This document shows, piece after piece, positions 12,465-27,670 of a stretch of 64,000 nt of DNA. Source of the stretch: Cricetomys ansorgei (Eukaryota; Chordata; Mammalia; Rodentia; Nesomyidae). The stretch is from the NCBI GenBank assembly GCA_026225945.1, contig JAMJFZ010001815.1, forward strand, positions 1,296,501 through 1,360,500, written 5' to 3'. Numbering within the stretch: the first letter of the stretch is position 1; every line of letters begins with the position of its first letter. The notes below the pieces were generated by a model that did no database searches, was not told where the DNA came from, and was given only the letters and a program-made list of their open reading frames with translations. A program made the position numbers and the translations under genes.

Positions 12465-12592
12465 ATTGTTTATAATTCATAGCAGCAGCAACATTACAAT
12501 TATGAAGTAGCAACAAAAATGATTTTATGGTTGGGGGTCAGCACAGCATGAAGAAATGCTGCAGTGTTAGAAGGGTTGAGAACCACTGCTTT
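12465..12592 (+). mobile_element. Second, 5'-truncated copy of the same hAT-Charlie-type element
   Basis: Repeats the 3' half of the neighbouring element ('tagcagcagcaacattac' to 'gttgagaaccactgct') in the same orientation. Confidence 0.7.
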
Positions 12593-14339
12593 GGAACATC
12601 CTAAGTTACTGCCCTAGTCAGTGCCTGCTAAGTCAAATGGAAATGGTTCCTTTAACAAAGTTTTCTAAAATTAACCCTATTAACAGAAGCTTTAAAAGAA
12701 TCTCTACATTTTCATGCCACTCAACCAACAGATGAGAGATGAAAGCAGTCAGTCATATCAAACCTGAAATAAATTGTTTGCATCATAGGCTGAATGAACA
12801 AAGAATGCTAAAGCCAGCTCTTCTCTTTTAGTCAACGGACAAATCACCACATATGGATGGAAGAGAGCACATGTCTTAACACCATTCTGTTAAAAATGGA
12901 TTCGTTGTGCTGTTCACAGGCATGATTTGTAAAGCAAGATAATCAAATTTAACAAGCGTCAGCAAAGATTGGCTTTTGGAATTCTTAGAAAAACAGCCAC
13001 AAGCATTGCTGCCAAAGTCTTCATAGGCTTCAAGCCACTGTCTCTGGAGCTCTCCTATCAGGGTAGAGACTTATTTTCTCAAAGCACCGAAGGTGAGCCC
13101 AGGTTGGAGATAATCTCCTTCATCTAAGTCACCTCCTCCTGAAGACTCTAAGGGCTTGGAGTAGAATACTTTGTTGATTCTACAAATACGATACTGTCAA
13201 AGACTGCTTGGATCTTCTAAACAACTTTGAGAAGCTGTGAGTTTGATGATTAAAGGCTCCCTCCTTTAATCAGGAAACATGGGTGGTTATGGTGCAGACC
13301 CTGAAATTCGCTTTTTCTAAGAGAGAAAATTGAATGCCAGGGTAAAGGATATGGCCTATTGAATTAGTGTGAAGGTTCCATCCCAGTCAGGTAGTAAGCA
13401 TATGTACAAGGGTCCCCTGATCACAGCATCCTCCTATGTCAGTTTGGGAGATATTGAAGACAGAATAATTGCTATTCGCTTGTCTGTGTTTTGGGACCTT
13501 AAGGATGTGGATGCAAACTCTGTGATCCTTCACTGGACAAAAGAATCCATCCTCCATCATGCGAGACATGAGAAGTAATTTCTCTTTAGATGAGGAGGAC
13601 TTTCTTTATACTTTGGCGTACATGGACTAAGCTGATCAGGCCGATGTACCTGGAGGCAAAAGCAGTAGATGTTTAGATTCATTTAGCAGTAGATTTTTAG
13701 ATTCATGTCCCGTGATCCCTTGTCCTGTAATAAGGCTAGTGTACAACTTACTCTGGTGGGATGGTGCTCCATTCAAGGGAACTACTTGAGCCTGGGGGTT
13801 TCTTGCCATGCAAGTGCACTGTTTAACCTGCCTTACTCTAATGTTCAGTCTTTTTTTATCCAGTTTTTAATACATCTCGTTTTGAATGTTATTTTACATT
13901 AAACAAACTTTAAGTTTACTTTAAACTTGTTTAGACTTACTTGTTTCAGACTTAACTTTGACAACATATACAGAAGGCTATATAATGGGAGTTATAAATA
14001 GGTCACTCTGTCTAAATTTGTCTCTGTAAATAAATTACATTTTGTAACTAGCATGGCTGACTATTAACTTGCATCTTAATTATCTTTAACAGTTTACAAC
14101 AAGTTAGCAACTCCTCTATAAAAATTAAGATTTTATAGTTTTATCCCTGTGAAGCTTGAAACTTAAAAATCATAATTCTTGAATTAAAGTCCACAGAGAG
14201 CATGGAACCTCATTTTTCTGATCCTTTTATGATGTACTCATATGAAATGCCAGTTTTTTATATGACTCGGTTTCGAAACAAACCATCCTGGAAGCCTGGT
14301 GTTGTCTCTGTAGTCTTATAAAATGGAGATACAGTGATG
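12593..14339. other. Intergenic, nothing firmly recognised
   Basis: No gene seen. 13860-14340 is AT-rich and may belong to the retroelement remnant that follows. The 69-codon frame at 13369-13578 (+) has no recognised relatives. Confidence 0.35.
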
Positions 14340-16100
14340 AGCAGAGCGCACAGTAGCTCTAGTTATTTTATGGGGACTGCCTTAGTTGATTTATACCACA
14401 TGGTCATCTTAACGAAGATGGTGGTATAGTCTCATGGCATTCGCACCTTAATAAAGATGGTGGCCAAGTCACACTGCTGCCAAGATTGCAGCAAGCCAAA
14501 TGGTTGTTATTTACTCCAATGGGAGCCTAGGTCATGAGCCAGGATGGGGGCAAACCATATAGTACTCAAAGGTGAGCCCATCAGACACACACCCTTTTCC
14601 TAAACAAGAGTTGAATCCAAGTTGCATGCGTGTATATTATAGCAAATTAAGGATATCTATAAATCCTTTTAAAATCACACTCAAAGAACATACAAATCCT
14701 AAAATACAGAAAGTTAAACTTTCAACCAAGAAAAAGAAAGGAGGGGAGGTAAAATTGAGAAAGTTAAACACCTTGCCATTTGTAACCTCTAAGGGAAATA
14801 GTTTATTTCTTAGTTTTTCTCAAGTACAAATTGTCTTATTTAAGACTGTCCTGTTTTTCTCTCCTTCTCCTTGTCATAGAGTCAGGTGGACAGTCTAACC
14901 CAGGTGCTGGTGACTACACCACCATGGCAGGGCAAGTAACTGCTTGACCAGGCTTACAGCTGCTGGAGTGCCAGGAGGTCATTGCCCTTCTCCACTCTTT
15001 TCTGCTGTACAGATGCTGATAGTCATGGTTTTGCTTATTGATAAAGCTTAAAAGAATCTTTAAGTCAGCCCTTATTACTGGGAAAGGGATACATTGTAGA
15101 AAACAAGGGCATGGTGATTCCAGCACTGAAAATAACAGGAATCTTACTGACCTTCAAGCCTTAAGCATATGGGAGAGTTCTTTCGTGTCTAGTATCTCTG
15201 ACCTGATACTACACAGAGAATGAGGGAGCTGTATCGCGAAATTATTCCTGGCACAAAAGGCACTGATTCCCCAGTAAAGACAGGGGCTGAGGAGCCTGGA
15301 TAGGGAAGTTGACAAGGACACAGATAATCGCCCCCGAGAATGCTTGCCCTTTTTAAAGAAAAGATAGCTTACCTAGAGGCAATGATAAAAGCATATGAAG
15401 AAGCTATAATAAATTATAAAGCTAGGATAGATGCGATTATACTCAAAGCTTAAAAACCTGTTTAAGACTGAAATTGCTTAAATCTATATACTAATTTGAA
15501 GCTACAGAGGGCCCCAGAAAGAAGAAAAATGGGCAGTCAAGGAAAAGAAGATTAGATGCTGTTAATGCTAACGAAATGTATGATTGATGTTTGGATAGAT
15601 ACAGGGAAGAATTAGAAGAGCTACAGAACACTTACAATCTGTAAATATGTTTCTTTTTGGCACCTTTGTAACCTTCTGTTTGTCTGATATATGCTGAAAC
15701 CCCAAGTAGGGCACCCAGCAAACCGTCAGTGAATCATTGTGTTAGAGGTTTTCTGAGAAAAAAACAAGTTGAAGATTAAACTGTTACAATATGGGTTGTT
15801 CTTGCTTAGTGTGCCAAACAAACACGGAAATTTTTTACAATGTAACCATGCTAGTTCTGTGAAGCTTTGAATGTGCTTAACCTTGATAAACTGTAAAAGT
15901 TACAATATACTTGTAACTGGAGTGATCTTGGCCAAGCGAGTGAGCACTAGAAAACTCCCTGGCTGAATCATAGCCTGCTTTCTCTTTAATCAAGTGCGTT
16001 TCACCTCTTTCTTTTCACTGATCCATTTGTCCCTTCCTCGGGTCCTTCCCTGACCCTCATCCTGTTGCTGAGGCTGGACCCGGGCACCCAAGAAAGAGAC
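14340..16100 (+). mobile_element. Probable LTR-retroelement remnant, family unassigned
   Basis: Non-unique-looking sequence with repeated 'aagatggtgg' segments. It has an A-rich, gag-like purine-rich middle (15340-15630) without an intact frame. It ends in a pyrimidine-rich block 'cccttcctcgggtccttccc' and 'gaggctggacccgggcaccc' that looks like an LTR R/U5 end. No paired LTR or target duplication could be placed, and the boundaries are approximate. Confidence 0.35.
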
Positions 16101-16279
16101 TCTGGAGAAAACTTTTAAATGAACATGCTTGGATCTGGAGCAGAAGGGTCAAAGTCCAACTCCAGGGCCAGTCATCTCAGTAGAGTAGAGCAGCATGAAA
16201 CAAGTTTTCAATATTATCCATACCCAAAAGACATTTGAACCTCTGTATGACTGAACCCAGTGATCTACATATCCATAGC

Positions 16280-16282
<3 letters not shown>

Positions 16283-16317
<35 letters not shown>
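16283..16317. repeat. (TG)n microsatellite
   Basis: About 17 uninterrupted GT units. Confidence 0.95.
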
Positions 16318-16319
<2 letters not shown>

Positions 16320-16904
16320 ATATGGAAGCAGACAACCCAAAATACTCTTATCTGTTAAAGATGCAAGCAGTGTTTTCCAGGTTTGGAGAACCAGAAACAC
16401 AAGTAGATTGATCAGATAGCTAGACAAATGGTCACCAAGCTGGTTGCAGTGTTCAGAGTCCTCAGAGAACAAATCTGTAATAGCTTTTGCAAGAGTTGGG
16501 GATCTTTTTCTGAGTCTTGTGTGATGAGAGCAACTGCACATATTAGAATGACTGTCCCTGCAGTCAAAGTACATAGCACGTCAGCTTCTGTTCTCTTACC
16601 AAGATGTAGGTTCCCTAGCATCTCTGTCTTCCTGTGGGTTACTTGGACATTTTTAGAGTTCTTTTGAAAGAATATTATTTTCTTTATAATCTTTTATTCC
16701 ATATGTGCTAACAATGCAAATTCCTCAGAGCCACATGTAAAATGATCTGAGGAATATTTTGAAAAACACTTACGGAAGGCCTCACTTCCAGAGATTCTGA
16801 ATCAATCGGCTTAAATCAAAGCTGCAATTAATTAAATTATTAAATGGGAACTTTCCAGGTCCCTCTAATGTACACTTGGAATTGAGACCAGTGCTTGCTA
16901 GTGT

Positions 16905-17622
16905 TGTGTCAACTCGACACTAGCTGGAGTAATTTGGGAAGAGGAGGCCTCAGTTGAGAAAATGCCCATACCAGATTGGTATGTAGGCAAGCTGACCGGG
17001 CATTTTCTTAATTAGGGATTGATGGCGGAGTGGAAGCCTGAGCCCATTGTGGGTGGGGCCGCTCTTAGGAAAGTGGTCCTGGGGTGTACAAGAAAGTAAA
17101 CTATGAGAGCCAGAAGGATTAAGTCAATATAAAGCACCCATCCCCCATAGCCTTCCTTCCGGCTCACACCATGTTTGAGTTCCTGTCCTGACTTTCCACA
17201 GTGATGGACTGCGATGTTGACCTTTAGCTGAAAAAAAAAATCCTCTTTCTTCTACAAATCACATTTGGTCATAGTGTTTTACCATAGCAATAATAACTCT
17301 AACTAAGACAGAAATTGGCATCTGGAGTCTGGTATCACTGTGACAGACCTGATTATGTTTGGGGGAGATTGTGGAAAGACTTGAACTTGAGGCTGGAAAA
17401 GCTATTTAGTGCTCAGAGCTCAGCATAAGATCTGTAGAGTTCAGAAGACAGGGCTTAAGGCAGTAAGCAACACTCTTCCATGAGCTCTGCTTCAGTTCCT
17501 GCTCTGACTTCCCTCAGTGATGGAGTGTGACCTGAGAGCTGTAAGCTGAAATAACTCCCTTTCTCCTGAGGTTGCTTTGCTTATGCTAGTTTGTCACAGC
17601 AATAGATACTTTAACTAGACTT
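16905..17622 (+). mobile_element. MaLR retrotransposon remnant: LTR, internal fragment, partial second LTR
   Basis: The LTR (about 16905-17310) starts TGTGTCAACTCGACAC and ends CTAACTAAGACA. It is followed directly by the typical MaLR internal start 'gaaattggcatctggagtc' and 'gtgacagacctgattatg' (to about 17420). A second, truncated LTR piece then begins near 17440 and ends 'atactttaactagac'. This order suggests an internally deleted provirus of the MT/ORR1 group. Confidence 0.65.
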
Positions 17623-18179
17623 ATTCCATAAATACACAATCTCTGGTGGCCTTAAAGCACATGAATCACAGACCCTAATGGCCACTAGGTTCTACCACCT
17701 GGAACCTACAGAAACAGTCAATTCAAACTGAATGTAGTCAGCTCTCTAAATCTTCAAGTTCTGCTTCTGTGAGTTCAACTGAGTGTAAATTAAAAACATG
17801 GAAAAATGTTATTTGCACTAAAAAAAGCAAAGACTTTTGCAATTATTTCATAAACATCAAAGTATAACAGCTATTTCCATAGCTTTTGCCTGGCATTAAG
17901 TGTTGTAAGATAGAGGTGTTGTAGTCAGAGATAGTATACACAGACTATCTGCAAATATCATGACATTTTATACAAAGTTCTGTAGCGTCGTGGATTTCAG
18001 TAGCCATCGCGTAGCAGACATGAGGAGTCTGAGACCCAATTCCTCATGGACACTTAGGGACAACTATATATAGAAAATCAAACTACTTCCCCCATCAGCT
18101 CCTGGGCTCATCCAACTATGGTTAAATCAGCCTGAGCCTTATAGAGAATCTGTTGTTTTCTTCCTAATTTTATATTTAT

Positions 18180-18356
18180 TTATTGATTTGTCCATGTAGC
18201 TGTGTAAGTGTGAGGGCTACGGTGCATGTGTGGAGGTCAGAGGACAATTTGGGGGAGCTGATTATCTCCTATCACCACATGGGACTCAGCGATTGAACTC
18301 AGGTCGTCAGGCTTGTCATCCAGCACCTTTACCAGCTGAGCTATCCTGTTTGCATG
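18180..18356 (-). repeat. B3 (B2-superfamily) SINE
   Basis: Reverse complement of a B3 element: 'gtgtggaggtcagaggacaa', 'gattgaactcaggtcgtcag' and 'ttaccagctgagctatcc' mark the tRNA-derived head at the right end. Confidence 0.8.
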
Positions 18357-20639
18357 CCCTTTTTTCTTCTTTTTTTGAGAATCTGCTTCTTTCCTCTCCA
18401 GTTCATTCCATCTTTGACATGCACAAGACCATTGCCCTCGTTCAGCCCACGCTCCTGTAACTCTTATCCCTTTTTATGTCTGTTTCCAAACAAGTCTCCT
18501 GCTTTCATTTCTTCTTCTTTATTCAACTATCTCATGCGATTTCTCAAATTTTGCCACCTGGCCCATGGAGTAGCCAAGACCACACATTATGACTGAGAAA
18601 AGGAAGATGATGATGTTAAGATGAGGAAGATACTGTAGCCTGATTACAATCAGCAGTTACATTCAGGAGTGCTAAGGTAAGTTTTGGTGTCTCCAAAAGT
18701 TTGTTGCAAGACTCCCATTTTTAGAACCAACACAAATAGGAAACTGGCTGCAAGAATGATGAGGTGAAATGCCTGGACCATTCCCATTCTGAAGACGTAG
18801 CCCTCTTGTTCCTATCCTCACATCATCCTCTTCACATTGCTCCACTGACTCACTATTCTCTGTACTTTGCATGGGATATTTGTTCTTCCATTTCAAATTC
18901 TGCTTCTTGGGGCCCCCTGTGTTCATCTGATACAGAGTGGCCTTTACCATCTACCTGATCATCCACACTACCTCATACACCTTCCTCATTGACAGTTATT
19001 GCTTCTGGCTGTTAAATTGGTATTGTCTCTCTCTCCTAAGCTCACATTGCTTGTTACTGTCTTATTGTGTTTCTCTCCTTAGCCTGTGTTTCTTGCTCCT
19101 AATGAGAATATAAATTTCATGAAGACAAATGTATCTTTATTTGTGTATCTTCAAATCCTGGAACAACACACATCTGGTATTCAATAAAAATTGCTGAATA
19201 AATAAATGGAGAAACTTGCATAGAAGCTAACCTAACTTCAAAAGTTTATGGATCCTAGTTCAATTTAGCCTGGGAGACAGATATTTCAGAGTTGACTAGG
19301 ATGGGCCAGCAAACTGGAAATTCCACCAGTTGTATAATTTGAAATTGTTCAATACTTCACATTTTGGAAAACTGACTACATAAGACAAAAGTACAGATAT
19401 AAAAGCTTTTAAGTATTTGCTGCTATCATCACCAGACAGTCTGAACATATGAACAGACACAGACTATTCGTCTCTGGTAACGGGATGGTAGGTGTAGAAG
19501 GATGGGTGTTCTTTCCTGGTGATCCCCCCCCATCCTCTTCTAGGAGGAGTCATGGATCTTTGCCTAAGAAAGCTGTGGGAGATGAGAATGAGAACCTTTC
19601 ACATCCCAGCAATACTCTGAGATCTCAGAATGATTCAGATTGTGCCAGCATGCATGACAGCGCGTGTCTGGGCAGATACGGAGACATGTTGACAAGTGCA
19701 TTTGTTAAATTCCAGGGCAGAAATCTCTTCAAGATTGTTTACAACATCTACAGAAAACTATTTGAAATAGAGTAACATCAATTTGCCACCCAATACCAAA
19801 GAGTTAAGAGACAAAGCAGAACCGAGAGCAGCCTCTCCTAATACAGAAGATAAAATAACAATTAATCTCTACAGCGTCTGCTAATGGCCTAGTCACACGA
19901 ATGATAAAACCTGCTTTCGTATCGGATATTGTTTTTAAAGCTTTTAACTTTTTAAGCTTGAAATAGAAGTAGAGTGCGTTCAAATTGTGGATTTCAGTGC
20001 TTTTTATCTTTTTGATAGCCATGTTTCTGAATAACTGTTGTGTCAGAATTGTTCTGCCTATAGTATAAAAAGACTTAGAGTTTGAGCCAAAGGTATTGGG
20101 GTCCTAATCCCACGTTTTCCCCTTCATTCTGGATCTTTGGAGTTCTCTCAGAAAACTGAAACGTAGGAAAATATTTGCCCAACATTTAGCTGTATGTGTT
20201 GGAGTAAAATGACAAGGAACCTGCTATGAAATGAGCCCTATGTAGGTTAAATTTCTCCTAAGGGCTGAATGTGAACTGATGCTGAATCAGACATGTGGTA
20301 TCCACTGCGCACTTTGGCTCTGCAAATACAAACAAATGGTTTGGGACAGCAGCATTCTCTCATGGGCTCAGTCCCCATTGTTTGCTGCACTTAGTCACAG
20401 CCCACAGTTTATGCCAATGGCTATCTATGTCTGGGACATTTTAACCTACATAGAATTAGACAATTTACAACATTTTCTTGACCTTGATTTTTTTTTCCCT
20501 CCAAATTTCAAGCAATCTTGCTTGGTGGCCATTGGCACTTGCCCCCACCCTTACCATACATATGTTTTTAAGGCCAGGTTTGATTGGCTATTAAATTAAA
20601 AAAAATCAATCTCAGATCACCTTTACAGCTCTTTAAGAT
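18357..20639. other. Intergenic, nothing recognised
   Basis: No exon or repeat recognised. Several 60-108-codon frames on both strands show no family features. The longest (19449-19775, +) is unsupported. Confidence 0.4.
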
Positions 20640-20925
20640 TCTTTAAGTAGGATATAGTGATGCATATCTATAATTCTAGCAGTCAGTAGGTGGAAGCAGG
20701 AGGCCTCACACAGGCTAGGCTAGCAGGCTACCAAGTGAACTACATCCACAACCACCTTTTAAAATGCCTTTTCTTTTAGATAATTACTCACTACTTTGCC
20801 CAGAGAGGTCTTGGACTCACTCTATAGCCTAGGCAGGCCTTTGATTCTCCTGCTTTAGCCTCCTGAACAGGTAGGATTTTAGGCCTGTGTCACCAGATTT
20901 GATTCTGCCTTTATGATTTCTGTAT
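20640..20925. repeat. Two old, diverged B1-like SINE fragments
   Basis: 20645-20740 resembles a plus-strand B1 start ('gatgcatatctataattc'). 20770-20920 resembles a minus-strand B1 ('ggactcactctatagcctag', 'gtaggattttaggcctgtg'). Confidence 0.45.
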
Positions 20926-21827
20926 TTCTGTACTTCATTTCTCATAATTCTCACTGTAGCATGTTGGAGGTAAAGCAGAATTGTATGCCAATTATGGACA
21001 TATGAAAGAATATCCACAATGGTGGATGGACATGCCATATTTCCCTGTCAGAAGTACTTTTCATTCTTCATTCTTCAGTAAACTCTTTTTTATTCTTTCA
21101 TCTTGAACATGTGCATCTAAAGATATAATGCTTATGGTTACAGCCTAAGAAGCCAAAGTTCTTCTGAGGCTAGGTAGCATTTCACTTCTAAAGACTCATT
21201 GGAAGGGTTAGACAAGAAACAGGAAGCTGTCCCTGGAGCATACTGAGGACAGGTTTGTCACCGTGCATTGGCTCTATGTCCTGCATCAACAGGTATTTTT
21301 TATATTAATAAAGTGGACAGTTTGTTGGTTTATTTAATTCAAAGGAAGGCCCATGCATAGTGTTTAATCGAAGACTGTGTGCACCTTGTTCTGAGACAAG
21401 ATGCATAGATTGCTCCAAGACTTTGCAGCTTACAGTTTTCCCACTCAACATTTGAGTATCTTTCCATAAATGTGTTCATTTCACTTCCATTGCGTAACTG
21501 TCTTCAAGCACCATTTATATTTAAAGAGGGGCCCCCAAAACATCAAACCCAGACAGAATATCCTTAATTGTAATGCCATAATTTAATACAATATCATCGC
21601 ATTTAAACACATACATGTATACTTGTAAATCTACGTATTTTGAGTATAACTTTGTGTAATATTTTGACAGATAAAAATATAGGATTTGGAACCATTATAT
21701 GCATTTGTCTATGCAGTGGTAAACATACATTAGAGCAAACTTATAATAAGTTATATATGATACCAGAGTAAATTTTGAAGAAGGATAAAAAGGAAAATGA
21801 TGATTTATGTTTAAAATATAATGCTAA
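20926..21827. other. Region just beyond the last candidate Slc5a7 poly(A) signal, nothing recognised
   Basis: AT-rich unique-looking sequence with no gene evidence. Confidence 0.4.
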
Positions 21828-22452
21828 TTTATTGTTTACAAATAAAATTTTTAACACCTATTATATTAATTCCACTCATTTCAAGCTTACATTCAAATGG
21901 CATTCACATAAAATTCATTACTTAGAAGTGCAGCAATGAAATTGAATTTTGGCACTGAGCATTTGACAGTTTGTTGACGTATCACTCCAGCTACAAGCTT
22001 GAAGTTCTGAACATGTGGAGGGGAGCAGAAATTACCTAAGGAACACGGTACAACCATTGGTGAAGTATGGGAGGGAAACTCCCATCTTGCACTAATGCTA
22101 GCTACAGGCGCCATCTCCCTAGTGAGAGTCTGAGCACTTGGGTTATTTTAATTTCACTGGAGATGGATTTGAAACTGAGGTCCACTGCATGAATCTAGAA
22201 AACCTTAGAGATGTTTTTATGCCAAAACAGAGCAGAGCTTCTGCACCTTGAAGCTTCATTCCTTGCTTGGACATCAGGGGGAATTCATGCCAGAGTGTAC
22301 ATAAATAAATAAATGTCTTGGGATTCTTCTCTCATTCTTCTGCTATTTTAATACTTTAAATATTATCTTGCATGTATTTAGCAAGTTTTATGGATATATA
22401 ATTTTTATATCTGTTTTGACAGTGCATTCAAAAGCAAAATGGTAATACACTA

Positions 22453-22475
22453 TTTATTAGTTTGAGCTCTTTATT
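22453..22475 (-). terminator. Two tandem AATAAA polyadenylation signals (candidate)
   Basis: Two perfect AATAAA hexamers, 17 bp apart, lie in gene-sense orientation about 2.35 kb after the Slc5a7 stop codon. A weakly G/U-rich stretch follows. This is a reasonable candidate for a used cleavage site, but the signal at 21828-21833 is an alternative. Confidence 0.4.
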
Positions 22476-23912
22476 TAGCTTTAATATTTTGGGCATGACA
22501 AATGTTTCTCTCCTAGTCGCCATTAGCATTTTTTCACTGTAATTAAATAAGGTTATTTAGACACTTGGTGGCTAAGAACACCACAAGTGTGACGTCTGTG
22601 GAAAGGACCTAGCCTGCTATGGGCTCTGCAGTGTGAGAGAGTGTGAGAGAGGTGTGGAAGCACACCTCACCAATCTGAGGGAAGGACATGAGGATGAGGT
22701 GGGCGAAATTCACTCTTCTGGTCTGTAGGGGGAGGCCTGGTGGGTCTGAAATACCATGTTCACCGGAAAATTGCACCCCTCTTACCTTTTCATGCCAAAA
22801 GTTTCCTCCCCCCGCCTTTCTCTTTTTTTTTTTTTTTGGTATTTTTCTGTATTTTCCTTTTTCCTTGGCTCTTTCCTCATCCTGTGTTTGAGAATCTGAG
22901 ACTCCATACTTGCAAGTACTCCAGAGTTATTGAGTTGATTCTGAGAAAACTGATGGATTCAGGAATCCTCTACTCCTTCTGAACATATGCGATTTAGTAA
23001 AGAGCCTTAAGTGTTGAGACAGCACTGAAAAATAGGGCACTGTGATATGTAAAATTATTTAACGTTACATTTTGAAAGTCACACCAGATTTTAAATCACG
23101 TGTTTAAACAAAAGAGGTCCACCTTTTGATGCTTTTGAGATAATTTCGACTGTGATCTATAGAAAAGAACTTTTAGTTCAGGGCACAGGGTTTGGTAGTT
23201 AACGCTGAATGCTACACAGAGGAGCAAAATTACGTTCAGTGACTGACCTCTTGAAAGCCGCGTGCACACCAGGTATTAAAAATGATGGCTTTTTCTCTGT
23301 AAGACTTGTTTTGACTTTTTGTTTTCTGTTACATTTTAAAGCTCAGTAAATACATAAGTGAAGATCTGTCCAGTCCCTAAAGTGGTTTCTGTGGCTAATA
23401 CTAAACTATTCCGCTGATGAATGTCCAAAAATGAGTAGGGTTTTCTAGTTTCTCGGTGAGGTGTTTGGGAAATGCTGGTAGTTAATACACAGTGAATACA
23501 CGCTGATTCGGCAATCGCCATCTGTAACAGATGTTAGACAGAGACTTCTCTTTACATATGGCTCAACTTTGCTTCCACACTGACTTAGAGAATTAGCCAA
23601 GCCATTACATTTTTATAGTGTAACAATAAATATATTTCAGCTAGAGATAGAAATCTGTTTTTCCTCTCCCCTTTTGCTTAATTTTTTCTTGGTTTATTGC
23701 TGTAATGCTGACCAGTAACCTTTTCATGCTTTGCATTAGGTACATTGCATATGGCAATTGCAGACATCCTCAAAGAGCGCAGTGCTTTCTGTCCACTCTG
23801 ACATGGACTCTATTTCCCATCATTACACATAAAAATATTACTATTAAAGAAGTTTTCGCTTGTGTTGCTTGTGCTTAGAATAATATATGGCATCATTGAA
23901 AAAATAACATTG

Positions 23913-23977
23913 TGGGGCTGGGGATATAACATTTACCTAGCAGGTACAAGGTCCTGCAATGCATCCCCAGCATCATC
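23913..23977 (+). repeat. ID SINE antisense in the Slc5a7 3' UTR
   Basis: 'gtggggctggggatataac' and 'aatgcatccccagcatcatc' are the tRNA-Ala/BC1-derived ID body. The A-rich tail passes straight into the GA-rich tract. Confidence 0.85.
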
Positions 23978-23983
23978 CAAAAA

Positions 23984-24235
23984 GAAAATGTGAAGAGAGA
24001 AAGGAGAGAGAGGGGGGAGAGGGAGAGGGAGAGGGAGGGAGGGAGGGAGAAAGGGGGGGAGAAAGGGAGAAAGAAAAGGAGAAAGAAAGAGAGGAAAGGA
24101 GAAAAGGAAGAGAAGGAAAGAGAGAGGGAGAGGGAAGGAGGGAAAAAGGTAGGAAGGGAGGGAGGGATGGAGAGGGGCAAAGAGAGGACAGAGAGAGGGA
24201 GGGAGGGATGAATATATGGAGGAATGGAGGGAGAG
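23984..24235. repeat. Long polypurine (GGGA/GAAA)n tract
   Basis: About 250 bp almost entirely of G and A on the plus strand, so C/U-rich in the sense of the Slc5a7 transcript. Long open frames of Arg/Glu/Gly or Ser/Pro/Leu here are compositional artefacts. Confidence 0.95.
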
Positions 24236-24809
24236 AAAGAATGTGTGTAGGAGAGCAAGAAATAATAAGAGAGCACACATTGAAAACTGATCAAATGCCA
24301 CGTTCAGATCATGAAGGAGCAGGCTGAGTCACACATGCAGAGAAGAGAATGGCTCCCTCACTGCAGCATTCGGAGCAGTGCCCGTGAGTGCACAGCCTCC
24401 ACGTTGTAATAACTGAGCTGGTGTCCAGTGAATTAGCCAGCAAAGCAGATCAAGGCCATTCAGTCTCATTTCTATGGGCTCTTTGACATTTACTTTCTCT
24501 TTCCATCATAAAGATAAGTACTATTTGGCCACTTTCTTTGGCTGGGGCTTTCTTCATTTTATGTGCTTAGCAAAGCTATTCAAAATTAAAAGTGCTATGG
24601 ATGAGAAATAAAGCCGTTGCTTTCCCCGTCGCTTCCTTCTCACTGTGCAACCCTTACTTCTTTCTGAACTCCTCTATCACAACTTATTCTATTTCTGCGT
24701 AACTTTTCCCCTCTGAGCACTGACATTTTAATATGTGCAGAATATGTTCCAAACCTTCTTTCTAGGACTATTCTACAGCAATGCTCTGTTCTGTGTTGTT
24801 CAGATGGGA

Positions 24810-27168
<2,359 letters not shown>

Positions 27169-27621
27169 TTAGTCATACCTGCGGTGCCCTGGCAGCCAGA
27201 TGTTCTTTGTGTGTGGTGCCGCTTACTCAGAGTTACAGATAACAAACTTTTAAACCAAAGTGTAGCATTTTTTCTCAACCACTTGATGCTGAATGGATGC
27301 CTACAGTTCATTCTGTGGGGCGAGAGATCTGTGTGTACACAGAGACCACAGCTGGGTTCTTATGTTTCCACTCACCCTTTTCCTGAAGATAGTGTGGCCT
27401 TGGGGCTTCCTCTCTGTTAGTTTTCTCCTAAGCAGCCCCATCTTACATAGGGTTTCCTTTATAAGAAAGTGGGGGCAGGTCATGGTAAGGACAGGCTCCT
27501 TTCATTCACAGGCTCAGGTTCCAGGGAAGTCTTTGAATTTGGTGTAGAAGAATGGCTTAAAACACCAGTTTGTCTTCGTATACACTGTTTTGTTTCTACT
27601 TTTGTCATTTATTTGTTTGAT

Positions 27622-27639
27622 TTTGTGTGTGTGTGTGGG

Positions 27640-27670
<31 letters not shown>

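Larger units (their letters stand above)
21828..24809 (-). other. Slc5a7: Slc5a7 3' UTR with candidate poly(A) signals (end inferred)
   Basis: Downstream of the stop on the minus strand, AATAAA hexamers occur at 23693-23698, 22470-22475, 22453-22458 and 21828-21833. The paired signals near 22.46 kb would give a 3' UTR of about 2.35 kb, and the last one about 3.0 kb. The latter fits a roughly 5-kb rat CHT1 transcript that I recall. The interval carries an ID SINE and a polypurine tract on the plus strand, both antisense to the gene. No other gene is seen. Which signal is used cannot be told from sequence alone. Confidence 0.5.

Noticed and set aside
23913..23977. A tRNA-like sequence as a genuine tRNA gene
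   Set aside because: It is the tRNA-derived head of an ID SINE. No complete cloverleaf or anticodon arm is evident. The same applies to the B2/B3 copies.
23893..24327. Open frames of 73-133 codons rich in Arg/Glu/Gly or Ser/Pro/Leu
   Set aside because: Compositional artefacts of the polypurine tract within the Slc5a7 3' UTR.
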